Source: Vitrella brassicaformis
Lineage: Eukaryota; Sar; Vitrellaceae
Reading direction: 5' to 3'
DNA length: 64,000 bases
Assembly: GCA_001179505.1 (NCBI GenBank)
Contig: CDMY01000831.1
Span: 149,839 to 213,838, forward strand
Numbering within the stretch: position 1 is the first letter of the stretch; the number at the start of each line of letters is the position of its first letter. This document shows, piece by piece, positions 44,597-54,130 of the stretch. Under the pieces are notes generated by a model. That model did no database searches and was not told the DNA's origin. It saw only the letters and a list, made by a program, of their open reading frames with translations. A program made the translations under genes and the position numbers.

Positions 44597-46176
44597 TCAG
44601 AAGGACCGTGCGATGCGAACGAACTGCTCAAAAAACACAAAAATCTGAACACACACGCACACACACGCAACGACGTCACTGCCTGGGTGGCCGTGATGCG
44701 GCTGCTTCGTCCTCCTCACCGCCACGTTGAATGTGCCCAGCCGTGCAAAGTTGACCCAGAAGCCCCGATAGAACGCCATGGGGCCCTCACCAAGAGTCTT
44801 GACCACACAGTCAATCGGACCTGCTTGTTACGCGGAGATAGAAAACAATCGACGCTGCCTCGTTCGATCGCCTGCGATGGATGGGGGCTCGCCTACCCTT
44901 GTAGTCGCCCGGTTTGGCGTTCATGATTCGTGTCTTGAGCACATCCACGGGCGACCCCACAATCGTCGTCACAAAACCAGCACCCTGCCAAGAAGCCAAG
45001 CAGAGAGGGAATGGGACAACACACAACACATTGATGGACTCCGTCCACACGTGGTGTTGTTTGCACGGCGCGGCGGTTGGCTGACCAGAGCAGCGGTGAA
45101 GTGCAGGGGGAGGCCATCCTGTCATGTCAGTGGAGGAGCACCACGGAAGGTGAGGACACAGATCGGCCAATGTGTTCTTTGTGTGCCCTGTCTGACCTTC
45201 ATGAGCTTCCTCTTGAGCAGCTCGATTTTGATGGTGTCGTACGCAGCCAGCTCAGACGAACATATGATGGAGTTGCGGACGATGTTTGGACCCTGTGGAC
45301 GAGATATGCACACAACACACACAATCCATTTTCTCGCCCGATAAGGATCGGTGCATCCGTGCCTACCACTCCCGTCCATAGCTTGAAGAAGCCCTCATCG
45401 ACCACTATCCGCCGATACGCATCGATGCTGCCCGTGTACCTGAACACGTCAACACACACTCTCACTCGAGCATCATCCAGCCATCACCAGTCGCCTCTCA
45501 TTGTCACCTCGGTGGTGCGCCAGGCGGCCTCCGTGCGTCAGCCTGCAGCCTTATCTTGACGAGGTCAGTGGGGTTGGCCACCAGCATACCGATGGCGCCA
45601 CTCGTCAGGCCGGCAAGGATGCGCTGCATCAGAGTGGGCGGACCTGACTGGCCGCCGCAATACAGATCACGGATCTGACAAGGGAGCAGAGAAACATACG
45701 AGTGACCTCACAGAGAGATGGCTGGCTGTGCGCTGCTCTCTTACAGGGGCGTACAAGCTCATTCTCAAAGTGGCAAAAACCAGCTGCCGCTGCACACCCG
45801 CACTCAGACCCTTCCACGGCGCGAACACACCCTCACGCTTGACGAGACTCTGGAGCGTCGGGAAGACGCCCACACTCTCGCCCTTGGTAATCTGCACCAC
45901 ACCACACAAACCACACGAGGGCAAAACTGCTGCAGTGCAGTGATGTCACTGCAGTCATCGCGTGGCTGAAAGGTGACCTGCATGGCGACTTTGATGGTGT
46001 CCATCGGCAGCGTCACCAACTCTGAATCAACAGCACAGCACAGCACACATGCACACATACGCACGCACAGATCAGCCGAACAGCAGACGCACTTCATCCC
46101 TCTCGCACTCACCGGCAGACGCGCCAGCGGCACCGGAGCACATAGCTGACTTCATGAAACTGATGTCCGAATTCAT
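44597..46176 (-). CDS. Mitochondrial carrier, UCP/dicarboxylate-like, ten exons
   Basis: Inner mitochondrial membrane carrier (SLC25). Exons 46176-46113, 46021-45978, 45891-45745, 45674-45508, 45439-45367, 45292-45197, 45118-45086, 44984-44897, 44820-44720, 44644-44597; 286 residues, normal for the family, all phases consistent. Three P-x-D signature helices in the right places: LPMDTIKVAMQ, NPTDLVKIRLQ, SPVDVLKTRIM. Further carrier features: REGVFAPWKGLSAGVQRQL, DEGFFKLWTGV, EGPMAFYRGFWVNFARLGTF and the C-terminal FVFFEQ. The last motif and NPTDLVKIRLQ resemble uncoupling proteins and oxoglutarate/dicarboxylate carriers. The substrate cannot be fixed from sequence by eye. Its start lies 432 nt from the divergent zinc-knuckle gene. 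Confidence 0.92.
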
Positions 46177-46608
46177 GGCGACAAGCGGCACGCCACTGCA
46201 CTGCTGGGTCACCTTGCACAGATGCGACCCTCACCAACAGCCGAAATGAGCCAACACAGCAACCACACCCCGACGAAGAGATCTGCTGAGCAAGATCAAC
46301 TCAAAACCGACGTGATCTGCCCCTCCGCCCTCAGCGCAGCCCGTACCCTCCCTCCAACCGAAGGGAGCGGAGCGCAACTATGCTAGGGTGCTTCCTGTGA
46401 AACCGCTGTCCCCGGCGATCGAATTGGCTTCTCGCGCATTCCGTTCGCAGAGATCCCCCGCACTCATCTACCCTTGTAGCCTTCGCTGCGTTTCCATCGC
46501 GTTTTGGCGCCTTCCGCCGCCACTGAAGGAATCGGTCCTCAGGCAGCGGCGTGTTGGCACCTGGAGCGTCCTGCTTTGTCCATCGTGAGTGGATCAGGAA
46601 GCCAACCG
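46177..46608. promoter_or_regulatory. Region between divergent carrier and zinc-knuckle genes
   Basis: 432 bp with no supportable exon except a possible in-frame upstream extension of the plus gene from 46504. Likely holds both promoters; no element recognised. Confidence 0.4.
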
Positions 46609-47551
46609 ATGAGTGAAGAAGCAGTCACGCACAAGAAGAAGGCCAAACCACAACGGCTGACGGACTCTGCTGAACCACCGACCAAGAAGCAGAAGAGGAC
46701 GCCGCCTCCCGAAGCTCATGACAACGAGCCAGCACCAGCCAAGCGGAAGAAGCTTTCACTGGCGGCGAGAGATGGCCATGCACCAGCTGGGAGGGCAGCA
46801 CCGGTCGGGGTGCCTTTAAGGAAGAGGCGTAGAGCTGCTGGCGCTGATGGTGGAGGTGGTGATCTCCCCCGCCCTCGTCCGCGTGTGGGTGTGTGGGGCG
46901 TCGACGAGATCGAGGACCGCATGGCCGCCATTCGCAAGCAGCTGGAGAAGGCAGAGGACATGACCAAGAGCAAGCGAACGAGGCTCTACCACAGGTGCAC
47001 CGATCAATCACACCAACAGCTGAACCCACACACATGCTGTGTGCGTCGGTCAGGCTGGGCAAACTGAAGACAGCCAAAGGGGGGCATGGTGTTGTCGGCG
47101 GCGATGTGGCCTCGCCTGACCCCGAGAAGAGGGCAGCGAAGCTCCTATTCCGGAAGACGAAGCGGCTGGAGAGAAGGAAGACTCTCGAGGTCAGCAAAGG
47201 GGCGGGTGGGGCGAAGGGGAGGGGGAGGGCGGTGGGCAAGGCGGACAACAGTAGGGGAGCCATCGGCAAAAGCGGCGAGAAGGTCTGCTTCAGATGTAAG
47301 TGTCGTGTATCCATCCAGCGGGCGTGTATCCCACCTTGTATGTATGCGCATGTGTTTGTGTGTCTTCAGGTCGGCAGAGCGGCCATCGGCTGCAGGACTG
47401 CCCTCTGTTAAAGGCTGGCGAGGCCTCGACTGACGCTAAGAAGGCCACCCCATCGTCATGGTCATCTGGTGGGTCATTAAAGGGATCGATGTGCTTCAAC
47501 TGCGGGGCGACAGACCACACACTCAAGGCGTGCACAGAACCAAGACCCACG

Positions 47552-47582
<31 letters not shown>

Positions 47583-47928
47583 GGGTGCATCTGCCTGTCT
47601 TGGTACGAACACCATGCCGGTTGGTGTGTGTTTCTCCACTCAGGATGGTTCCCTGCCGTATGCCGAGTGCTTCATCTGCGGCAGCAAAGGACACCTCGCG
47701 TCGTCTTGCTCGCAGAACCTCATGGGTAGGTAGGAGGGCGGGCGGGGGACGACACACACACACACACACACACGCACACCCGTGGCTGCCCGTGTGTGCC
47801 ATTCAGGCGTCTACCCGAGGGGCGGCGGGTGCCATCTGTGCGGCTCCATCTATCACCTGCAGAAGGACTGTCCGCAGAAGGCAGCCACAGCGGGCAACAG
47901 ACGGAGGGCGGCAAAGGGCGGTTTCTAG
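46609..47928 (+). CDS. ZCCHC9: ZCCHC9-like zinc-knuckle protein, five exons
   Basis: Exons 46609-46994, 47054-47295, 47370-47551, 47644-47725, 47807-47928; 337 residues, all phases consistent. The N-terminal third is very basic (KRKKLSLAARDGH, LRKRRRAAGADGG), typical of a nucleolar protein. Four CCHC knuckles follow, in the order seen in ZCCHC9: CFRCRQSGHRLQDC, CFNCGATDHTLKAC, CFICGSKGHLASSC, and GGGCHLCGSIYHLQKDCP. The YP-x-GGGC-x-LCGS-x-x-H-L-x-KDCP ending is specific to this family. Human ZCCHC9 is an RNA-binding nucleolar protein. The first knuckle is split by an intron between its two first cysteines. The frame is open upstream to 46504, so a longer start is possible. Confidence 0.88.
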
Positions 47929-48635
47929 TGCCCAAGCGGGAGTGGGTGATGGATCGGGTCCATCGTGGATGTGACGGTGACGTGACGGGTGTGGGAGGAC
48001 CACGTGTGTATAGCCGCAGCCAATCGATTCATTCATCGTATGTATGAATGGACGGATGGATGGGACACGTACACAGACATGGTGCTGGTCCACTCACTCG
48101 CTCACGGCACGGATAGATGGATGGATGGATGGTCTCACACACTCACTCATTGGCGCACATGTCAGCCGACCACACGGGGAAAAATAGCCAGCCAAGGCAT
48201 TCATTCATCCACGTATCACTCCGTCATACAGACAGGCCAAAATCTGTCGTTTGTCTGTTTAAACTGACCCTGATCCTCCTGTGTGCTGTCTTCTCTCTCT
48301 GTGGTGTTGCTGTTGCTGGCTCGTTCGCTGATCTGATCGATTCCTTCCTATTCTCTGTCTGCCTTGCTCTTATGCCCTTACTATGCCGTTGCTCTCGTTG
48401 TACCTCTCTGTGTGTTGTGTCTATGTTGTGGTTGACGACTTGTTGCCTATCTAGCCGACCGATAGATAGAAATGCCGAAAAAGATGAGCGCATGCAGTGC
48501 AGCCAGACGAATGAACGACAAGACACGGCACGGCACAGCACGGCACAACATCACACTAGACATGGCAGCCAGACTAGCAGCCACCCAGAAACAAGCGACT
48601 GACCGAGACGGACCAGTCAGTCAGGTTCTCACCAC
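47929..48635. other. Convergent intergenic region
   Basis: Between the zinc-knuckle gene and the acylated protein gene. GGAT tandem repeats (48053-48062 and 48116-48132) and T/C-rich stretches; no gene seen. Confidence 0.4.
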
Positions 48636-48660
48636 GAATTCACTCATTGTGAGTGAATTC
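48636..48660. repeat. Perfect inverted repeat at the 3' end of the acylated-protein gene
   Basis: GAATTCACTCA, a TTG spacer, then TGAGTGAATTC: an 11-bp perfect hairpin that overlaps the stop codon region of the minus-strand gene (stop at 48659-48661). It could act in 3' end formation or mRNA stability; this is inference. Confidence 0.6.
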
Positions 48661-49325
48661 ACTGCTGCACCACCTCCCCTCCCTCTCCGCCCTGGTCGTC
48701 CTCGCGGGCTGGCTCGTCGAGCTGGAGGGGCACGTCAATCTCGCCCTCCTCGCCGCTCTGGAACTTGTACTGGGGAAGGGGAGGCAACACACAACACACG
48801 GGTGCCAGAGGGGTGGAGACACGACAGCTGTGTGGTCGGCCCACCTTGATGATTGACTTGCGCGCAGTGGGGAGCGGCTGGTAATCCACGTGGACCGTGC
48901 GGCCCTCAGCCAGCTCCTACACCATGACCCCACACGAGGCAGTCACCACTGTCACGCATGTCGGCAGAGGCAGGTGTGCCACTTACCTTCTTGATCTTCT
49001 CAACCATGTCGTGGGCCTCTTCGGAATCGAAAATGTCAACCTGCACACACGGAACACCAGAGACACGGACCATCCAGGTGGGAGGGGGAAGCCGGCTGAC
49101 TGACTGACTGACCTCCTCGAGTTCGGCGATGGCCTTGATGTCGGATATCCAGCGGGAGTCTTTGACGGACTTCTTGCGGCCCTGCACCACACCCCCACTG
49201 TTGTTGGCCGTCGTTGGCTCCGTCACCAGGGCGGGCTGCACCTTCTCCGCTTTGCCAATCTGAATTTCACCCTCCTTGGCCACCGGGGGGCAGCAGCAGT
49301 TGAAGGACGAGCACTTGTTTCCCAT
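48659..49325 (-). CDS. N-terminally acylated small protein, possibly ISP-like
   Basis: Exons 49325-49113, 49040-48987, 48916-48845, 48769-48659; 149 residues, all introns phase 0. The start MGNKCSSFNCCCPP has a myristoylation glycine plus several cysteines for palmitoylation, so membrane anchoring is expected. The rest (SRWISDIKAIAELEE, EEAHDMVEKIKKELAEG, RTVHVDYQPLPTARKSIIKY, then an acidic Gln-rich tail) has the size and general pattern of the ISP proteins of the apicomplexan inner membrane complex, which are about 140-180 residues with dual acylation and a PH-like fold. The acylation motif is seen directly; the ISP assignment is tentative. Confidence 0.7.
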
Positions 49326-49568
49326 GGCTGATACGCCTGTCGATGGATGTCACGAGAAAGCAGTGAGAAAGCTGGTCTCGGGCTTTCGGTGGGGGAACGC
49401 CGGAGGGGGCTGAAGTTGGGCTTTCGAATCAGAAATGCCTCGACGACAGAAAGACTTCACCGTGGGGTGATCAAAGACGCTGAGAATGACTCGACAGAAG
49501 CACTTTGAAGCTTTTGTAGACTCGGTTGCGAGCTATTGGGGGCCGGGTGGGGGCTCAGTCTCCCCTGT
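49326..49568. promoter_or_regulatory. Upstream region of the acylated-protein gene
   Basis: No coding frame recognised; presumably its promoter and 5' leader, divergent from the decayed frame starting at 49569. Confidence 0.3.
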
Positions 49569-50213
49569 ATGAACGTGTTGTCGTCCGTCCTGCTTGTCGG
49601 CTTCGCGGCCAGTGCTGGCGTTGTGGCTGCTGATCCACACCATCATTGAGTTGATCAACAGGATGAAGACAACCAACGAGACAGAGGATCCGAACAAGAA
49701 GAAGAAGAAGGAAACGATAACCACAACGGCAACAACAGCAGCAACAGCAACAAGAACACCGCCCACGACGTTGTGCGGGCTGCAGCCACGATTAATCTCA
49801 CATGTGGATGCAGCCCTGGATGGTTTGACTCACTGCAAGGCTAGCCCTGTGTCTGCAGGGCTGGCCCTGTGGCTTACTGTGGCTGCAGGGCTGGCCTCCT
49901 GACTGCAGGGCTGGCCTTGCACTCACAGGACTGGACATCCACCTGCAGGGCTGGCCCCACGGGCAGACATGCCAGCCTTCCGGCCGCAGGGCCAGCTTTG
50001 GCGCACAAGTCGCTTGTATTGTCGTCCCCTCCCGCCCCCTCGGCTGTGCAGCGCGACGTCATGCGTGATTTAAAGGAGCAGATCACCTCGGTCGGCCCGG
50101 CCCCTGACGGCAAGACATCCACCGGTGGTGGGCAATGGGATGAGGCCGTGCACAAAGACGTTCCATCCAAGAAGCCAGCAGGACGTCGTCTCCTGTTGCG
50201 TCCCTACATATAG
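49569..50213 (+). pseudogene. Decayed secreted-protein frame with minisatellite
   Basis: From 49569 a frame starts MNVLSSVLLVGFAASAGVVA, a convincing signal peptide, but hits TGA after ADPHHH. The same frame then continues as an acidic Asn-rich stretch and a Cys-containing repeat (CRAGPVAYCGCRAG) with another in-frame TAG. It may be a pseudogene or an unspliced gene I cannot resolve. A coding-like tail (VQRDVMRDLKEQITSVGPAP) lies at about 50050-50200. Confidence 0.3.
49838..50005 (+). repeat. Minisatellite with TGCAGGGCTGGCC core
   Basis: Five or six degenerate copies of (C/T)TGCAGGGCTGGCC spaced by 24-35 bp. The last copies are more diverged (CCGCAGGGCCAGC). Confidence 0.75.
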
Positions 50214-51019
50214 CACATGACACAATTTGCTGTCCTTGCTTGTATGTACCACGTGTGTGTGTTTCAGGTCTGAGGAGGCGCAGCTGATGGATGTGAGTGC
50301 ATCAATATCCATCCAAACTACCTCAAGGAGGTAAATCCGGCTGCAGCGCAGGGCAGGACCCGGCTGCACCGCAGGCAGGGCAAGAAGCGTCGGAGCCGGA
50401 GCATGCGGGGGATCGATGTACGGCCGTGATGTGTGTAGCCCGGCCCTCTTTCTCTGATTCTGTACGATACGTTTTTTCTATTAAGGAGGACTCCTTTGTA
50501 GGTCTGTGGACGATAGAGAGGCTTTTACGTGCTCTGCGTGCATGCAGCGCTGATGCGCTCTTTTCTTGTACACGTGTGTGTGAGTGTAGTGTATGTGCAT
50601 CTGTGTTCATGTGTATGTGTGTCTCCATCGATTTTCGTGTCTCTGCGCGTGTGTGGACCCGATACGGAACCACATGTACTCCAGCCATCTCCCTCAATGC
50701 GTGTGTGCTCTGTGTGTGGCGCCTGATGCGCGTGTGTTCGTGCGTGTGTGTGTGTGTGTGTGTCGCTTTGAAGCGTGCATGAAGAGCAGCCTTTTGCCGA
50801 TGATGCGAGTGTGATAGTGCATTCGATGAAGACGGATGGGATGGATTGAGGAGGTGAGTTTCGTGCGTGTGTGTGTGTATGTGTGAAGGATGCGATCTTA
50901 CATACTGATATGGGACACTCACGGAGGGACGCGAGACAATTGACATCATGTCTCACGGGAACGAGCAAGGGCCTACGCTTTGATCTTTGGTCAAGCATAT
51001 TAACGGACGTGAAAAGCGG
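50214..51019. other. Intergenic, TG-rich
   Basis: Long TG-rich stretches (50570-50780) and no supportable gene. Confidence 0.4.
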
Positions 51020-51729
51020 TCAACGAAACACCAACGAAACACCAAGATATAAAATGGAAGCAGCGATGCTCGCGCTGATGTGCTGGTATCCGGCCAGCTG
51101 AGACGCCATCAATGCCGCCATGTCATGTGCAGCAGCGCCGGAAGAGGCTGCCTTGATAAACCGACAGATCAGCCAGCCAGACAGACAGACAGACAGACAA
51201 ACAGATGAGATGAACAAGGGTACACACTCATTGGCTCACCATTCGCCTAGCTCGCTGGAATTTCTGCACTGAAACGCCGCCTTGGGTCCGGTTGCTGCGT
51301 CGAATGCAACGATAAGGCTGATCGATGGACAACACACACAACGCATAACACACAACACACACCACCACAACAGGCATCAATACACATGGAGAGGCACACG
51401 CCCCTATTCTCCCCACCTCTCCGTGCTTACTCCTCGTGCAGGCATTTGTTGAAGTCCATGGTATGCCCCAATCCCGTGTTGTCATGCCAGATGACCAGGG
51501 CGTTCGTGAGGTTCTTGAATCTTGGGCGGATCGCGACACGAGTGCTCGGGTACTCCAGCTGGATGGTCGTGGCCTTCCCGCATGGGACACACCCACAGCA
51601 CTGCTCCCACAGCTGGACCTTGCCCTCGCTGACAACGACCTGGTGCCAGATGGGCCGTGCGGGCCAGTAGCAGCGGGTCTCTCGCTTCTTGAGCGCGCCC
51701 TTCCGGCTCACGCGCCGGATTGGCGGCAT
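51020..51729 (-). CDS. Array copy 5: CCGC/WHDNTGLGHT family gene with degenerate third exon
   Basis: Exon A 51729-51431 (299 nt) and exon B 51317-51240 (78 nt) have exactly the lengths and splice positions of the intact gene at 60102-61245. Exon A begins MPPIRRVSRKGALKKRETRC and contains QCCGCVPCGKATT, FKNLTNALVIWHDNTGLGHT and FNKC. Exon B encodes LIVAFDAATGPKAAFQC. The expected third exon (YDAVMNEVANAI) is missing. Instead, after 51151 there is the unrelated stretch MASQLAGYQHISASIAA, out of phase with exon B. Possibly expressed as a short protein, otherwise a broken copy. Function not recognised. Confidence 0.55.
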
Positions 51730-51811
51730 GGCTGGATGCGGAGTGGGGAGCTGCAGGCACAGCCAGACAAAGAGACAGCCAGATCAGAATATTCTCGATC
51801 CGTCGGCTTAC

Positions 51812-51889
51812 CATTCGCCGAGCTGTGCGGAGTCCTTGCATTGAAATGCCGCTTTTGGTCCAGTCGCGGCGTCGAAGGCAACAATGATG
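51812..51889 (-). pseudogene. Array copy 4: exon B
   Basis: 78-nt exon with acceptor and GTAAGC donor encoding IIVAFDAATGPKAAFQCKDS then AQLGEW. It follows the fused C-A exon at 51961-52215. Downstream the intron runs directly into the start of copy 5 instead of an exon C. Confidence 0.65.
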
Positions 51890-51960
51890 CTGATGGACAG
51901 ACGACACACGAAACACAACATACAACACACATCATCTTCCCCCCGCCTCCCTGTGCTTAC

Positions 51961-52215
51961 TCCTCGTGGGTGCACTTGTTGAAGTCCACCGTATGCCCGA
52001 GCCCCGTATTGTCGTGCCACACGACGAGGGCGTTGACCACGTTCTTGAATCGGGGGCGAATGGCGATGCAGATGGTGGGGTGTTGAGCTCGATGGTGGTC
52101 GCCTTGCCGCACCCGATGCACCCACAGCACTGCTCCCAATACTGCAGCTTCCCCTTCCCCAGGACAACCGCCGTTGGAGATAGCGTCGGCAACCTCGTTC
52201 ATCACCGCATCGTAC
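51961..52215 (-). pseudogene. Array: exon C fused to the middle of exon A, with frameshift
   Basis: Starts like exon C of the intact gene (YDAVMNEVADAISNGG) and then switches without an intron into exon A (GKLQYWEQCCGCIGCGKATT). A single base is missing just after IELN relative to the intact copy. The conserved remainder (RPRFKNVVNALVVWHDNTGL) is therefore in another frame. Confidence 0.7.
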
Positions 52216-52313
52216 CTTGACAAACCGCCAGACAGACAAAGAGACAGACAGACAGACAGACAGATGAGATGAACAAAGGTACATATCAGGATATTGTCGA
52301 TTCGTTGGCTCAC

Positions 52314-52487
52314 CACTCGCCGAGCTCGGACGAAGTCTTGCACTCAAACGCGGCCTTAGGCCCCGTGGCCGCGTCGTCAACGAAACACCAAGATATAAAA
52401 TGTAAGCAGCGATGCTCGCGCTTATGTGCTGGTATCCGGCCAGCTGAGACGCCATGTCAATGCGCTCCAGCGCCCGAAGAGCGTACC
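52314..52487 (-). pseudogene. Array: MASQLAGYQH segment fused to the end of exon B
   Basis: Begins after an acceptor-like TATCAAG with YALRALERIDMASQLAGYQH, sharing MASQLAGYQHISASIAA with 51020-51151. It then runs into the second half of exon B (GPKAAFEC-type sequence ending SSELGEW at a GTGAGC donor) without an intron. Confidence 0.55.
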
Positions 52488-52572
52488 TTGATAACCCAAC
52501 AGATCAGCCAGCCAGACAGACAGACAGATGAACAAGGGTACATATCAGAATATTGGCGATTCGTTGGCTCAC

Positions 52573-52855
52573 CACTCGCCGAGCTCTGCCATGTTCTTGC
52601 ACTCGAACGCCGCCTTCGGGCCAGTGGCGGCGTCGAACCCGTCTATGATCCTGACCAATCGATGACATACCACACACAGAGAGAAATGAAACGATGCACC
52701 CATCCCCTTCCCCCACCTCCCCTTGCTCACGTCTCATGTGTGCATTTGTTGAAGTCGACGGTGTGTCCGAGCCCAGTATTGTCGTGCCAGATGACGAGGG
52801 CGTTGGTGAGGTTCTTGAAGCGGGTGGTGGGGTACTCCAGCTGGATGGTGGTGGC
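52573..52855 (-). pseudogene. Array copy 2: 5'-truncated exon A plus exon B
   Basis: Exon A here (52855-52731) starts only at ATTIQLEYPTTRFKNLTNAL; its first 58 codons are absent. An acceptor-like ATCAG, as normally found before exon B, sits directly before it. An intact 78-nt exon B (52650-52573, IIDGFDAATGPKAAFECKNM) follows. Confidence 0.65.
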
Positions 52856-52950
52856 CTGATCAATTGATGACACACACAGCACACAACACATATCAGTACA
52901 CATGGAGAGGCACTCATCCTCTCCTCCCTCCCGCACCTCCCCGTGCTCAC

Positions 52951-53249
52951 GTTTCGTGGCTGCACTTGTTGAAGTCGACAGTGTGCCCGAGCCCGGTGTT
53001 GTCGTGCCAGATCACGAGGGCGTTTGTGAGGTTCTTGTAACGCGGGCGGCAGGCGATGCGAATGGTGGGGTAGGTGAGCTCTATCGTCGTCGCCTTACCG
53101 CACGGCACGCACCCGCAGCATTCTTCCCAGAACTGGACCTTGCCCTCTCCTGCCGCGACGTGATGCCAGATGGGGCGCGAGTCCCAATACCGCCTCGTCT
53201 CTCGCTTCCGGAGCGACCCCCCCTTGTTAACGCGGCGGATGGGCGGCAT
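52951..53249 (-). pseudogene. Array copy 1: complete exon A
   Basis: 299-nt exon with start codon (MPPIRRVNKGGSLRKRETRR) and a GTGAGC donor, the same length as in the intact gene, containing CCGCVPCGKATTIEL and WHDNTGLGHTVDFNKC. Its upstream flank resembles that of the intact gene. The next exon is the truncated exon A of copy 2, not exon B. Confidence 0.65.
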
Positions 53250-53845
53250 GGTCTGTCTGCTGCGCGGGAGTGGTGGCGAGACGGCTGACGGGCGGACGGT
53301 GGCGCGGGGGAGGCAGGGATGCAAGAAGAAAGAGGGCTGAACGGAGTGACGGGGAGCGACGAGAGAGAGGGGGAGTGGCGGCAGGGAGCTGAAACAAACC
53401 CTTGAGCTGCGTCCTTGGGCCGAAGGGCAAGCTGCTGCTTGGCCGTTGGTGAGCTGGCTTGAGGGAGCAAAGGGAGGGCGCAAAGGGAGGGGCACGGGGA
53501 GGGGCCGGGCCGCGGGAGGCAGGGAAGAGGAAGGGAAGAGGAAGGGAAGAGGGTGGTGGTGGGAGTGGCGGCGGGAGGGATGTTGAAACCCTCGAGGCAC
53601 GTGGGGATCACGGAGAATGCCACGCCTGCCCAAAGGGGAGGGAGGAGGGCGGGAGCGACGGAGGGATGGAGCTGAAGGGACCCCGATGACGCGAGGCGGG
53701 CAGAGAGCCGGGAGGAGAGCTGGGGGGAGGCGGTAGCGACGAGAGGAGCGAGGACCGAGCGGGGTCGAGGAGGCTGGGAGCGTAGACCAGGGCGGGCACG
53801 TCTCTCTGCCGCCCACCTTCCAGATTGCCTTCAAGCTCACGAAGA

Positions 53846-53921
53846 TGGACGGCGTCCTCGATGGAAGAAGAAGTGCTGCTGCGGTGGATGCGAACGGGCG
53901 AGAAAAGGCGAAGGGATGGGA

Positions 53922-53952
<31 letters not shown>

Positions 53953-54130
53953 CCCCCTCTCACATGTGTGTTGGTGGCTGCTGGCGGTGGGCGGCGAGCC
54001 GACCGCGGAGTTGCTACTGCGGATTCTCGTGGACGAGGGCATCGTGCTTGGACACCTGCACGTAGGCAAGTCCAGCGCTTTGCTGTTCAATATCTCACAC
54101 GCATCTGAGCCTGACACCCACACCCACACA
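53846..54130 (+). pseudogene. Truncated divergent partner next to the array
   Basis: Plus-strand frames reading TFQIAFKLTKMDGVLDGRR, then, after a GT-rich intron-like stretch, EPTAELLLRILVDEGIVLGH and LHVGKSSALLFNI. They sit divergently beside array copy 1, just as the helical-repeat gene (PYVFKLAFIGPGEMKGR near its start) sits beside the intact copy at 60102. Probably a decayed duplicate of a divergent neighbour; similarity is weak. Confidence 0.3.

Noticed and set aside
53608-54129. Minus-strand open frame of 173 codons beside the array
   Set aside because: His-Thr repeats from a TG microsatellite and Pro/Ser low complexity; it overlaps the more plausible plus-strand fragments.
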